Of a stretch of DNA of 64,000 nt, positions 16,783 to 25,689 are shown in pieces. Position 1 is the first letter of the stretch. Each line of letters opens with the position of its first letter. Under the pieces are notes generated by a model. It was not told the origin of the DNA, did no database searches, and saw only the letters and a list, made by a program, of their open reading frames with translations. The position numbers were made by a program, and so were the translations under genes. This DNA comes from Streptomyces sp. Je 1-332 (GTDB lineage: Bacteria > Actinomycetota > Actinomycetes > Streptomycetales > Streptomycetaceae): positions 2,046,001 to 2,110,000 of the forward strand of contig NZ_CP160402.1 of NCBI RefSeq assembly GCF_040730185.1, written 5' to 3'.

Positions 16783-18291
16783 ATGAGTGGCCAGGGGGAC
16801 GTGGTGGACGGGCGCTTCGAGCTGCTGGAGCGGCTCGGCAGCGGCGGTATGGGCACGGTGTGGCGAGCGCGTGACACCGTGCTGCACCGCGAGGTGGCCA
16901 TCAAGGAGGTGCGGCCCGCCGCACGGGAGCTGACGGGCGAGCAGTCACGCGTCCTGCGGGAGCGCGTGCTGCGCGAGGCCAGGGCGCTGGCCCGGCTCAA
17001 CCACCCGCACGTGGTGACGATCCACCACATCGTGGACACGGGCCCGCACCCCTGGCTGGTGATGGAGCTGCTGCCGGGACGCACGCTCCAAGACCTCCTG
17101 GAACAGGGCACGTTGACGCCGCGCGAGGCGGCACGCATCGGCCGCGAGCTGCTCTCGGCGCTGCGCGTCGCCCACGCGGCGGGCATCCTGCACCGGGACG
17201 TGAAGCCCGCCAACATCCTGCTGCGGGGCGAGACCTCCGGCGGCCAAGGCCCCTCCGTGGTCCTCACGGACTTCGGCATCGCCACGCTCCTGGGCTCCAC
17301 GCAGCTCACCGCGACCGGCGACCTGATCGGCTCACCCGAGTACATGGCGCCCGAGCGCATCCGCGGCACGGACCAGGGCCCGGCGGCCGACCTCTGGTCA
17401 CTCGGCCTCGTCCTGTACCTCGCCATGGAGGGCGTCAGCCCGCTGCGCCGCGCCACGACGCTCGCCACGCTCGCCGCCGTGCTCGACGAGCCCGTGCCGC
17501 CGCCGACGCGCTCGGGGGCGCTCACCCCGGTCCTGAACGCCCTCCTGGTGCGCGACCCGGCGCTGCGCCCGGACGCGGAGCGCCTGGACGCCATGCTCGC
17601 CGCGGTGGCGAGCGGCGTCTCCTGGCAGCCGACGGAGACCTCCGACCGGCCGGCGCTCCCGGTGGAGCCGCCGCCCGCCGAGCCCCGACGACGTACGCCG
17701 GTGCTCCTCGCGGTGGTCGCCGTGGTGCTCGCCCTGGTGGCCGGCGCCGCGCTGGTGCTCGCCCTGCGGGGCGGGTCGGGGACGGGCGGGGCGGAGGGCA
17801 AGGGCGGCGCCTCCGCGGAGGCTTCGTCCAAGGCTTCGTCGGAGCCCGTCAAGGCGTCCAAGAGCCCTGAGACGGGCAGGAGTTCGGCGCCGGGCAAGAA
17901 TCCGGACCCGGGCAGGAGCCCGACCACGGCACCCGAGTCATCGCCCGGCGTCCCGCCCGCTGCGGGCAGCTGGATCGCCCAGCTCCACTCCGAGCCCGTC
18001 GGCACGGGCGCGGATACCCGCGACCGCAGGCTCGCTGTCGTGCGCAAGGACGTGCCGGAGGCGCGGTATCTGCGCAGTGACGACTACGCGTCGCTGCGAC
18101 CGGGCTACTGGGTGATCTACGCTCGCGGGCCCTTCGCGGACGGCCGTGCCGCCCTGCGGTTCTGCGCCGAGCGCGGCAGGACCACCGACAAGGAGTGCGC
18201 CGGGCGGTATCTCAGCTCCAGCAGCGACGACTTCGGCCTGATCTGCAAGCCGCCCGCGAGCGCTCCGGTGGGCCGGTGCACGCGGGCGTGA
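16783..18291 (+). CDS. Receptor-type Ser/Thr protein kinase
   Basis: A 502-residue Hanks-type kinase. The kinase domain covers residues 10-275: glycine loop GSGGMGTVW, catalytic Lys41 (VAIKEV), HRDVKPANIL at 137-146, DFG at 163-165, and the GSPEYMAPER activation-loop anchor. One membrane helix spans about 306-328. The extracellular part starts with a Ser/Pro/Lys-rich linker, followed by a compact domain of about 120 residues with four cysteines (RFC, KEC, LIC, RCT), not PASTA repeats. It therefore probably senses an external signal and phosphorylates cytoplasmic targets. ATG at 16783 is about 50 bases past the terminators. Confidence 0.93.
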   Translation: MSGQGDVVDGRFELLERLGSGGMGTVWRARDTVLHREVAIKEVRPAARELTGEQSRVLRERVLREARALARLNHPHVVTIHHIVDTGPHPWLVMELLPGRTLQDLLEQGTLTPREAARIGRELLSALRVAHAAGILHRDVKPANILLRGETSGGQGPSVVLTDFGIATLLGSTQLTATGDLIGSPEYMAPERIRGTDQGPAADLWSLGLVLYLAMEGVSPLRRATTLATLAAVLDEPVPPPTRSGALTPVLNALLVRDPALRPDAERLDAMLAAVASGVSWQPTETSDRPALPVEPPPAEPRRRTPVLLAVVAVVLALVAGAALVLALRGGSGTGGAEGKGGASAEASSKASSEPVKASKSPETGRSSAPGKNPDPGRSPTTAPESSPGVPPAAGSWIAQLHSEPVGTGADTRDRRLAVVRKDVPEARYLRSDDYASLRPGYWVIYARGPFADGRAALRFCAERGRTTDKECAGRYLSSSSDDFGLICKPPASAPVGRCTRA

Positions 18292-18339
18292 GGGTCACCG
18301 GGTGACCTGCACGCGCGCGTGAGGGCCCACCGAGTGACC
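18277..18339 (+). repeat. 31-bp imperfect tandem duplication across a stop codon
   Basis: A 31-base unit at 18277-18307, beginning TGCACGCGGGCGTGAGGG and containing the kinase stop codon, is repeated at 18308-18339 with two substitutions and a one-base insertion. The second copy lies in the convergent gap before the hydrolase gene. Confidence 0.85.
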
Positions 18340-18341
18340 GG

Positions 18342-18911
18342 TCAGAGGGATTCCAGGAAGCCGATCGCCGTCCGCCACGTCGCCTCGGCCGCCTCCGCGT
18401 CGAAGTCGTCGAGATCGGGGTCGGTGTAGATGTGTCCGGCTCCGGCGTAGCGGTAGACCTCGACGTCGGCGCCCGCGCGCCCCATCTGGAGGTACCACGC
18501 GCTCAGCCAGTCGTCCGTCTCGAACGGATCCGGCTCGGCGACGTGCAGCTGCACCGGCAGCTCGTCCGCCGTCGTGTTCTCCGCGATGTCGGACGTGCCG
18601 TGCAGGAGAAGCAGCCCGCGCGCCTTGTCGTCGCCGAGGGCGAGGGTCTGCGCGGTGGCGGCGCCGAGCGAGAACCCGGCATAGACCAGACCCCGCTCGG
18701 AGTAGGGCGCGGAGGCCAGAATCGCCCGCTTCAGGAGCTCGTCCTTGCCGAGCTCGTCCTTGAAGGCCATGCCTTCCTCGACGGTGTCGAAGGTGCGCCC
18801 GTCGAAGAGGTCGGGCGTCCACACCTCGTGTCCTTCCGCGCGCAGCCGGTCGGCCGCCGCGTGCACCGCGGGCCGCAGCCCGTACGTCGAGTGGAAAAGC
18901 ATGATGTTCAT
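18342..18911 (-). CDS. Dienelactone hydrolase-family alpha/beta hydrolase
   Basis: A 189-residue alpha/beta hydrolase close to dienelactone hydrolases in length and layout: N-terminal strand IMLFHSTYGL, nucleophile elbow GFSLGAA, acid in the VAEPDPFE segment and a likely catalytic histidine in YAGAGHIYTD. The nucleophile is serine, whereas classical dienelactone hydrolase uses cysteine, so the true substrate may be an ester. ATG at 18911 is preferred; a second ATG lies three codons inside. It is divergent from the MscS gene with only 30 bases between starts, so the promoters must overlap. Confidence 0.87.
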   Translation of the reverse strand: MNIMLFHSTYGLRPAVHAAADRLRAEGHEVWTPDLFDGRTFDTVEEGMAFKDELGKDELLKRAILASAPYSERGLVYAGFSLGAATAQTLALGDDKARGLLLLHGTSDIAENTTADELPVQLHVAEPDPFETDDWLSAWYLQMGRAGADVEVYRYAGAGHIYTDPDLDDFDAEAAEATWRTAIGFLESL

Positions 18912-18941
18912 GAGGCCATCGTGCCACCTACCCTCGGGGGC

Positions 18942-20033
18942 ATGGAGAACGTACTGCGTCCGTTGATCGTGGTCGGCGGCTCGGTCGTGCTCACGCTGGC
19001 CGTGGGATGGCTGGCCGATGTGCTGCTGCGCCGGGCCGACGACCGTCACCCCGACAACCCCCTGTGGGGCCTGCTGCGCCGCTGCAGGCTGCCGCTCCAA
19101 CTCGTCATGTGCGCCACCTTGTTGCGCGGCTCCTTCGGGCAGGCCAAGATCGCCGAGGACCATTCGGCGGGCATCGGCCAGACCCTGACCCTCGTGCTCA
19201 TCGGCTCGGTGGCCTGGCTCCTGGTCCGCATCGCGACCGCCATCGTCGAGGCCACCTACGCCCAGTACGCCAACGCCCACCGCGATCCGGCCCGCGTCCG
19301 CAGGGTGCGTACGCAGGTCACCCTCATCCAGCGGGTGGTCACCGCGATCGTCGGTGTGGTGGCCGTCGGGGCGATGCTCCTCACGTTCCCCGCCATGCAG
19401 GCGGCCGGGACGTCCCTGCTCGCGTCGGCCGGCGTACTCGGCATCGTCGCGGGCGTCGCGGCCCAGTCCACCCTCGCCAATCTCTTCGCTGGGCTGCAGA
19501 TCGCGTTCGGCGACATGGTGCGGATCGGCGACACGGTCGTCGTGGACGGCGAGTGGGGCACGATCGACGAGATCACGCTGACCTTCCTTGCCGTACGGAC
19601 CTGGGACGAGCGCCGGATCACGATGCCGGTCTCGTACTTCGTGTCGAAGCCCTTCGAGAACTGGTCGCGCGGCGGCTCCCAGATGACCGGCACGGTCTTC
19701 TTCCAGCTGGACCACTCCGCGCCCATCACCGAGATGCGCGAGAAGCTCCAGGACATCCTGCGCGAGTGCGCGGCCTGGGACGGCAGGGACTGGGGCCTAG
19801 CGGTCACGGACACGACGCCGAACACGATCGAGGTCCGCGCCCTGGTCACCGCCAAGGACGCGGACGACATCTGGACGGTGCGGGTGACGGTGCGCGAGCA
19901 TCTGGTCCGCTGGCTGACCGACCACCACGCGTACGCGCTGCCGAAGGTCTCCACGGCCTGGGCCGAGCTGCCGCCGGACGACGACCATCCGCATCCGCCC
20001 CCGCCGATCGTGCCGCGCACGGGCCGGGGCTGA
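18942..20033 (+). CDS. MscS-family mechanosensitive channel
   Basis: A 363-residue small-conductance mechanosensitive channel. Three N-terminal membrane helices lead to the pore helix with its Gly/Ala-rich face (LLASAGVLGIVAGVAAQSTLANLFAGLQIAFGD). The MscS beta domain follows (VRIGDTVVVDGEWGTIDEI), then the alpha/beta vestibule domain and a Pro/His-rich tail. It opens under membrane tension to release solutes during hypo-osmotic shock. ATG at 18942 fits the N terminus of relatives. It is convergent with the antiporter gene across 24 bases. Confidence 0.93.
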   Translation: MENVLRPLIVVGGSVVLTLAVGWLADVLLRRADDRHPDNPLWGLLRRCRLPLQLVMCATLLRGSFGQAKIAEDHSAGIGQTLTLVLIGSVAWLLVRIATAIVEATYAQYANAHRDPARVRRVRTQVTLIQRVVTAIVGVVAVGAMLLTFPAMQAAGTSLLASAGVLGIVAGVAAQSTLANLFAGLQIAFGDMVRIGDTVVVDGEWGTIDEITLTFLAVRTWDERRITMPVSYFVSKPFENWSRGGSQMTGTVFFQLDHSAPITEMREKLQDILRECAAWDGRDWGLAVTDTTPNTIEVRALVTAKDADDIWTVRVTVREHLVRWLTDHHAYALPKVSTAWAELPPDDDHPHPPPPIVPRTGRG

Positions 20034-20057
20034 ACCCGCGGGCCTGGTGGGCCTCTC

Positions 20058-21647
20058 TCAGGACCGCAGGCTGCGTACGTCCAGCTGGTGCAGGACCCGG
20101 TCGACGATCTCCGGATCGGCGCCGGGTTCGCTGCGCGCGGCGAGGATCTCGTGACGGGCGGCCGACATCATGTCGCGCTGGATGCGCTGGACCGCCTTGA
20201 GCCGGTCGGCGCGCTTGGAGTACCGCTCGCGCCGCTCGTCGTCGACGATGTCGGGGCTGATCCTGGCCCCGATGTCGAAGGCCCCGCGCAGCAGCCGCTC
20301 GGAGAGGTCCTCCGGCAGCTCCTCGACCTCCTCGATCTCCTTGAGGCGGCGCTTGGCCGCCTTGGCCGCCCGGATGGCGAGGTCCCGCTCGACGGCCCGC
20401 TCGGCGTCGGTGTCCGCACGCACCCCGAGCTTCTTCACCAGCCAGGGCAGCGTGAGCCCCTGGACGACGAGGGTGGCCATGATCACACAGAAGGCGATGA
20501 AGATGATCTCGTCGCGGGCCGGGAAGGGGTCGCCGTTCTCCATCTTGAGCGGAATGGCCAGGGCGAGGGCCACGGAGGCCACTCCGCGCATCCCGGACCA
20601 CCACATGACGACGGTCTCGCGCCAGGTCGTCGGGATCTCCTCGTCGACGTCCCGCAGCTTGTGCAGCCGCTTGGCGAGCCAGGTCGCGGGCAGCAGCCAC
20701 AGCAGTCGTACGCCGACGACGACCGCGACGACCGCCGCGCCCCAGCCGAGCATCTGCATCTCACGGCCGCTCGCCGTGCCGAAGACGTTGTGCAGTTCGA
20801 GCCCGATGAGCCCGAAGGCGACACCGGTGACCAGGGTGTCGACGATCTGCCAGAAGGTCTGCCCGGTGATCCGGCCGAGCACGTCGTCGGCGTCCGCGCT
20901 GTGCTCCGCGAGATAGAGCGCGGTCGTCAGTACGGCGAGCACACCGGAGCCGAGCAGCTCCTCGGCCAGCACGTAGCTCACGAAGGGCACGAGCAGCGTC
21001 AGGCCGGTCTGCAGGGTGGCATCGCCGAGCAGCCCCATGAGCTTGTTGGTGACCCAGCCGAGCGCGAATCCCACGGCGACGGCGACCACTCCGGAGAGCA
21101 CCAGCTGCCCCACCGCGGACGGCCACGAGAACGTCCCGCTGATCGTCGCCGCGATCGCAACGTGGTAGAGCACGATCGCCGTGACGTCGTTGAAGAGCCC
21201 CTCACCCTCCAGGATCGACACGAGCCGCCGCGGCAGCCCGAGCGACCCGGCGACGGCCGTCGCTGCGACCGGGTCGGGCGGCGCCACGAGCGCGCCGAGC
21301 GCCACGGCAGCGGCGATCGGAAGCCCGGGGACCACCGAGTTGGCGATGGCGGCGACCGCGGCGGTCGTCACGAAGACCAGGGCCACGGCGAGCAGGAAGA
21401 TGGGGCGTCTGTTGGCCGTGAACTGCCGCCAGGAGGTGCGCTGGACGGCCGCGTACAGCAAGGGCGGCAGCACCAGCGGGAGGATGTAGTCCGGCGGGAT
21501 CTCGATGTTCGGCACCCAGCTGACGAACGCGAGCGCGATCCCGGCCAGCGTCATGAGGACGGGCGCGGGCAGCCCGAGCCGCTCCCCGAGCGGCACCGTC
21601 ACCACGGCCCCGAGCAAGAGAATGAGCAGCAGCGCCAGCTGGTCCAC
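20058..21647 (-). CDS. CPA1-type Na+/H+ antiporter
   Basis: A 529-residue transporter with about twelve membrane helices. It has the CPA1/NhaP signatures GALVAPPDPVAATAVAG and EGEGLFNDVTAIVLY, where the Asn-Asp pair binds the cation. A C-terminal cytoplasmic helical tail of about 130 residues (AKRRLKEIEEVEELPEDL) probably regulates activity. It exchanges sodium for protons in the cytoplasmic membrane and supports pH and salt balance. GTG at 21647 (MDQLALLLILLLG) starts directly with helix 1. Confidence 0.93.
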   Translation of the reverse strand: MDQLALLLILLLGAVVTVPLGERLGLPAPVLMTLAGIALAFVSWVPNIEIPPDYILPLVLPPLLYAAVQRTSWRQFTANRRPIFLLAVALVFVTTAAVAAIANSVVPGLPIAAAVALGALVAPPDPVAATAVAGSLGLPRRLVSILEGEGLFNDVTAIVLYHVAIAATISGTFSWPSAVGQLVLSGVVAVAVGFALGWVTNKLMGLLGDATLQTGLTLLVPFVSYVLAEELLGSGVLAVLTTALYLAEHSADADDVLGRITGQTFWQIVDTLVTGVAFGLIGLELHNVFGTASGREMQMLGWGAAVVAVVVGVRLLWLLPATWLAKRLHKLRDVDEEIPTTWRETVVMWWSGMRGVASVALALAIPLKMENGDPFPARDEIIFIAFCVIMATLVVQGLTLPWLVKKLGVRADTDAERAVERDLAIRAAKAAKRRLKEIEEVEELPEDLSERLLRGAFDIGARISPDIVDDERRERYSKRADRLKAVQRIQRDMMSAARHEILAARSEPGADPEIVDRVLHQLDVRSLRS

Positions 21648-21774
21648 GGTGCGCCCTCCGGCGGTTTCGAGGCGGTTCGAAGGAGTTCGGGTCGAAGGTG
21701 TCCGAGACTCGGACGATCAAGACCTCAACCCTGCCACGCGTTCCCCCCGAACCGGCTCAACGCCGGTTGCGCCG

Positions 21775-22245
21775 CTAGCCCAGCGCCTTGCGCATCGCAC
21801 GGTGCGGGATGCCCGCGTCCGGGAACTCGGGGCCGTACACCTCGTATCCCAGACGTTCGTAGAACCCCAGGGCATGCGTCTGCGCGTGCAGGTCCACGGC
21901 GGTGAGGCCACGCGCGCGTGCCGCGTCCTCTATCGCCCGCACCAGGGCGGCTCCCACACCGAGGCCGCGCGCGGCCTTGGCCACCGCGAGCCGGCCGAGC
22001 GCGCCCACCTCGGCGTCGCCGCCGTTCTTGGCCGCGGCCGCCTCGCCGGTGAGCAGCCGGCCCGTGCCCAGCGGAAGACCGTCGTCGCGGACCGCGATGA
22101 CGTGCACCGCGTCGGCGTCGTACGCGTCGTACTCGAGGTCCTCGGGGACCTGCTGCTCCACGACGAAGACTTCCTTGCGGACCGCGAAGCAGGCCTCCAG
22201 GTCGTCGGGCTCGACCGCGACCCGGCAGGTGACCTTGGCGCTCAT
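21775..22245 (-). CDS. GNAT-family N-acetyltransferase
   Basis: A 156-residue acetyltransferase with the GNAT acetyl-CoA loop pattern [20 protein letters not shown] and the C-terminal [19 protein letters not shown] motif. The start is ATG at 22245, overlapping the rluD stop in an ATGA arrangement, so its translation should be coupled to rluD. The substrate is unknown. A similar GNAT gene beside rluD/lspA is common in actinobacteria as far as I recall. It is the last gene of the lspA-rluD transcript. Confidence 0.9.
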   Translation of the reverse strand: MSAKVTCRVAVEPDDLEACFAVRKEVFVVEQQVPEDLEYDAYDADAVHVIAVRDDGLPLGTGRLLTGEAAAAKNGGDAEVGALGRLAVAKAARGLGVGAALVRAIEDAARARGLTAVDLHAQTHALGFYERLGYEVYGPEFPDAGIPHRAMRKALG

Positions 22246-23183
22246 GAGCTCTCCGCCCGCACCCGGTCCAGCGCCTGCTGGAGGTCGTCGGGGTAGGTGC
22301 TCTCGAACTCCACCCACTGGCCGTCCCCGGGGTGCTCGAAGCCGAGCCGCACGGCGTGCAGCCACTGGCGCGTGAGACCGAGCCGCTTGCCGAGGGTCGG
22401 GTCCGCGCCGTACGTCAGGTCGCCCACGCACGGGTGGCGGTGGGCCGCCATGTGCACGCGGATCTGGTGCGTGCGGCCCGTCTCCAGCTTGATGTCGAGC
22501 AGCGAGGCCGCCCGGAACGCCTCGATGAGGTCGTAGTGCGTGACGGAGGGCTTGCCCTCGGCCGTGACCGCCCACTTGTAGTCGTGGTTCGGGTGGCGGC
22601 CGATGGGGGCGTCGATCGTGCCGCTCATCGGGTCGGGGTGGCCCTGCACGAGCGCGTTGTAGCGCTTGTCGACCGTGCGCTCCTTGAACTGCCGCTTCAG
22701 GGAGGTGTACGCGCGCTCGGACTTGGCGACCACCATAAGACCGGAGGTGCCCACGTCGAGGCGGTGCACGATGCCCTGGCGCTCGGCGGCACCGGAGGTC
22801 GAGATGCGGTACCCGGCGGCCGCGAGGCCGCCGATCACCGTGGTGCCACTCCAGCCGGGGCTCGGATGCGCGGCCACGCCCACCGGCTTGACGATCACGA
22901 GGATGTCGTCGTCGTCATGGATGATCTCCATGCCCTCGACGGGCTCGGCGACGATCTGCACCGGAGCGGGCGCCTGCGGCATCTCCACCTCCAGCCAGGC
23001 GCCGCCGTGCACACGCTCGGACTTGCCGACCACGCTGCCGTCGACCATCACCTTGCCTGCCGCCGCCAGCTCGGCGGCCTTCGTGCGGGAAAAACCGAAC
23101 ATGCGGGAGATGGCGGCGTCGACGCGCTCGCCCTCCAGGCCGTCCGGCACGGGCAGGGTACGGATCTCGGGAATCGTGCTCAC
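22242..23183 (-). CDS. rluD: RluD-type 23S rRNA pseudouridine synthase
   Basis: A 313-residue RluA/RluD-family enzyme. An N-terminal S4 RNA-binding domain ([26 protein letters not shown]) is followed by the catalytic domain with the invariant [16 protein letters not shown], whose aspartate attacks uridine, and [10 protein letters not shown]. It should isomerise uridines in helix 69 of 23S rRNA if it is a true RluD. Other RluA-type specificities are possible. GTG at 23183 gives the expected N terminus. It follows lspA by 60 bases and overlaps the GNAT gene by four. Confidence 0.93.
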   Translation of the reverse strand: MSTIPEIRTLPVPDGLEGERVDAAISRMFGFSRTKAAELAAAGKVMVDGSVVGKSERVHGGAWLEVEMPQAPAPVQIVAEPVEGMEIIHDDDDILVIVKPVGVAAHPSPGWSGTTVIGGLAAAGYRISTSGAAERQGIVHRLDVGTSGLMVVAKSERAYTSLKRQFKERTVDKRYNALVQGHPDPMSGTIDAPIGRHPNHDYKWAVTAEGKPSVTHYDLIEAFRAASLLDIKLETGRTHQIRVHMAAHRHPCVGDLTYGADPTLGKRLGLTRQWLHAVRLGFEHPGDGQWVEFESTYPDDLQQALDRVRAESS

Positions 23184-23243
23184 CCATTGAGTATGCAGGA
23201 GGCCGCTGACACTCCCGCACCGCGAGCCCCTCGCCCCGAGCGC

Positions 23244-23867
23244 TCAGTCCTTGTGGACGGTCCCGTCCGGGTCCAGGCCGCGGAAGGACAGGATCACGAT
23301 CAGGAAGCCGCCGCACACGATCGCCGAGTCCGCGAGGTTGAACACCGCGAAGCCCTTCGGCGCGATGAAGTCGACCACCGCTCCCTCGAACACTCCGGGG
23401 GCACGGAAGATCCGGTCGGTGAGGTTCCCGAGGGCTCCGCCGAGCAGCATGCCGAGCGCGATCGCCCACGGCAGGCTGTAGAGCTTGCGGGCCAGCCGGG
23501 CGATCACCACGATCACCGCGGCCGCGATGAAGGTGAAGATCACGGTGAACGCCTCGCCCATGCCGAAGGCCGCGCCCGCGTTCCGGATGGCGTTGAACTG
23601 CAGCAGGTCCCCGATGACCTCGATCGGCTCGTGGTGCTCGAGCTTGGCGACGACGATCATCTTGCTGACGAGGTCCAGGGCGTACGCGAACGCGGCCACC
23701 GCGAACAGGGCCAGGAGCTTGCGCTTGCCCTTGGGCCGCTGCTCGTCCGGCGAGACCTGCTCGTCCTGCCCCGCCGCGTCGCCGGAGCCCGGGGCGGAGC
23801 GCTCCGGCTCGGCCCCAGCCGCCTCAGGGTTGTCCGGCGTACCGATGATGCGCTCCGCCTCTGCCAC
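23244..23867 (-). CDS. lspA: Lipoprotein signal peptidase (signal peptidase II)
   Basis: A 207-residue membrane aspartic protease that removes signal peptides from lipid-modified prolipoproteins. It has four membrane helices and the two conserved blocks with the catalytic aspartates: GNLTDRIF and FNLADSAI. The N-terminal 48 residues are an acidic, disordered cytoplasmic extension, longer than in E. coli LspA but common in Streptomyces. GTG at 23867 is the start. It is transcribed ahead of rluD and the GNAT gene. Confidence 0.95.
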   Translation of the reverse strand: MAEAERIIGTPDNPEAAGAEPERSAPGSGDAAGQDEQVSPDEQRPKGKRKLLALFAVAAFAYALDLVSKMIVVAKLEHHEPIEVIGDLLQFNAIRNAGAAFGMGEAFTVIFTFIAAAVIVVIARLARKLYSLPWAIALGMLLGGALGNLTDRIFRAPGVFEGAVVDFIAPKGFAVFNLADSAIVCGGFLIVILSFRGLDPDGTVHKD

Positions 23868-23945
23868 GTGAGTCCCTCAACCTAGGTACCTGACTGGGGA
23901 CGAGGGTACGGCACACACGTACGGCACCAGGTGGTCAGGCCGTGT

Positions 23946-24845
23946 TCAGTAGCGCCGTTCCTGCTTCTGCTTGCAGTCCATGCACAGGGTCGCCCGGGGG
24001 AAGGCCTGCATCCGCGCCTTGCCGACGGGATTGCCGCAGTTCTCGCAGATGCCGTACGTCCCTGCGTCGAGACGCTCCAGGGCGCGCTCGGTCTGTTCGA
24101 GCATCTCGCGCGCGTTGGCGGCCAGCGACATCTCGTGTTCCCGGGTGATGTTCTTCGTGCCGGTGTCCGCGTCGTCGTCGCCGGCGCCGTCCCCGGAGTC
24201 GCGCATCAGGCCCGCCAGGGCGTCCTCGGAGGAAGTGATCTCGCTGCCGAGCCGCAGCGCCTCGCTCTGGAGCTCCGCACGGGCCTCCTCGACCTCCTCC
24301 GGGGTCCAGGGGTCCTCGCCGGGGCGGACCGCGAGCTCACCGGGCTCCGCCGCCGCGACACGCGCCTTGGGCACCGCCGTCGGCTTCTTGGCCGCCGTCG
24401 CCGTGCCCGGAGTCTTCTTCGTGACCACTGTCGTGGCTCCCGTCGTCTCCGCGGCCTGAGCCGCGCCCTCGGCCACTGTCGCAGCCGTCTTCTTGGCCGT
24501 GCTCTTCTTGCCGGCTGCCTTCTTGGCAACTGTCTTCTTGGCCGCGCTCTTCTTCGCCACGGGGGCCTTCTTCGCCGCGGGAGCCTTCTTCGCGGCGGCG
24601 GCTTCCTGGGTCGCGTCGTCCGCGGCCCCGGCCTCCGACTTCTTGCCGATGTCGGCGACCTTGGCGACCGCCTTCTTCGCCACGGCCTTCTTGACGGCTG
24701 CCTTCTTCGCCACGGCCTTCTTGGCGGCGGTCTTCGTGGCGGCGGTCTTCTTGGCCGCGGTCTTCTTCGCAGCCGTCTTCTTGGTGGCCGCGCCCGTGGA
24801 TCTGCCTGACGCCGAATGCTGTACGGCGGTCTTCTTCGCCACCAT
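23946..24845 (-). CDS. DksA/TraR zinc-finger protein with long Lys/Ala-rich tail
   Basis: A 299-residue two-part protein. Residues 1 to about 165 are low-complexity, built from repeated AAKK, TAAKK and AVAKK units like the C-terminal tail of histone H1 or mycobacterial HupB. Residues 175-299 form a DksA/TraR domain with a coiled-coil hairpin (EEVEEARAELQSEALRLGSE) and a four-cysteine zinc finger (CENCGNPVGKAR, then CMDCKQKQ). DksA proteins enter the RNA polymerase secondary channel; the tail is likely to bind DNA non-specifically. The ATG at 24845 has a GAAGGGG site. A stand-alone transcript is likely. Confidence 0.88.
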   Translation of the reverse strand: MVAKKTAVQHSASGRSTGAATKKTAAKKTAAKKTAATKTAAKKAVAKKAAVKKAVAKKAVAKVADIGKKSEAGAADDATQEAAAAKKAPAAKKAPVAKKSAAKKTVAKKAAGKKSTAKKTAATVAEGAAQAAETTGATTVVTKKTPGTATAAKKPTAVPKARVAAAEPGELAVRPGEDPWTPEEVEEARAELQSEALRLGSEITSSEDALAGLMRDSGDGAGDDDADTGTKNITREHEMSLAANAREMLEQTERALERLDAGTYGICENCGNPVGKARMQAFPRATLCMDCKQKQERRY

Positions 24846-25151
24846 GGCCGCGGCCCCTTCACATTTTGTGATCTTGCACGCGCAATCGTGCTGGGACGAT
24901 AAATCGACTCAGGGTCCGCGGCAACGGGGCACGCCGCTCGATACGCCCGCCCCACGGGTGCCGCGCGGCGAGCATGCATGCGTTGTGCCCAGCTCCCAGC
25001 CCGGTAATCCGCCCGCCATGACGGGCCGGGAGACGGACGCCGCGCATGTCGCCATTCGGGTCAGCCCCGGTGGCCTCGACGGCTCCGGGCCCGAGCCCGT
25101 ATCCAGGCCCCGAACAGGCATAAACTGGTGCATGACCAGAGAAGGTGCGTC
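24846..25151. promoter_or_regulatory. Divergent intergenic region without a supported gene
   Basis: This 306-base gap separates the DksA-like gene (leftward) from the DUF1059 gene (rightward). Near the left gene is an AT-rich CACATTTTGTG element (24860-24870). Near the right gene CATAAACT (25119-25126) could be a -10 element. Short open frames here look like shadows with no ribosome-binding site. Confidence 0.4.
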
Positions 25152-25343
25152 ATGCGCAAGACAGCCGACTGCCGAGAATTCCCGAGCGAGACGAACTGCA
25201 CCCTCGCGATCTCCGGCGAGGAGGAGGAAGTGGTCCGCGCCGCCAGCGAGCACGCCGTGTCGGTACACGGTCACACCGACAGCGCGGAGCTGCGGAAGAT
25301 GGTCCGCGACTCCCTCCGTGACGAGGTCCCCCAGCACGCCTGA
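25152..25343 (+). CDS. DUF1059 small protein
   Basis: A 63-residue protein with the DUF1059 pattern: two N-terminal cysteines in CREFPSETNCT, an acidic stretch GEEEEVV and a helical half with HAVSVHGH and ELRKMVRDSLRDEV. The function of the family is unknown; the Cys and His residues could bind a metal. ATG at 25152 follows AGAAGG by seven bases and fits the family's usual start. An in-frame GTG eight codons upstream is less likely. The ileS leader begins shortly after it. Confidence 0.85.
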   Translation: MRKTADCREFPSETNCTLAISGEEEEVVRAASEHAVSVHGHTDSAELRKMVRDSLRDEVPQHA

Positions 25344-25389
25344 GGCCCCCGCCCGCCGCCCCGAAAACCGGTCGGCCCCGCCCGCCCCC

Positions 25390-25689
25390 GCCCCGTACAC
25401 TGGGCACAGCGAGAAGCGTGGATGGGGACGAGTAGCGGCGTACGCGGCCATGAGCGACCCGGGGACGGTGTGAGCCCGGGGGCAGGCGCGACGCGAAGAT
25501 CACCCCGGAGCCGCCGGAAGAAAGCCGAAGCCCCAGGCAGCGGCCAGTAGACCCGGCATCGCGACCCCAATGAGGGGGCTTTCCCGTGCGCCACCCGCGC
25601 ACGGAGGGCCAAGGAGGGTGGTACCGCGGGAGCACGACAAGGGCTCTCGTCCCTCCGACGGAACGAAATCGTCCGCCGGAGGAAGCGCG
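25390..25689 (+). promoter_or_regulatory. T-box riboswitch of ileS, translational type
   Basis: The ileS leader carries the T-box sequence AGGGTGGTACCGCGG at 25615-25629, which pairs with the acceptor end of uncharged tRNA. Directly upstream is a stem (arms 25584-25590 and 25598-25604). A candidate isoleucine specifier codon ATC is at 25499-25501. Downstream, CCTCCG (25652-25657) can pair with CGGAGG (25677-25682), hiding the ileS ribosome-binding site, with GACG/CGTC extending the helix. No run of T follows, so control is probably of translation: uncharged tRNA(Ile) would free the site. This fits the known actinobacterial T-box class. Confidence 0.88.
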
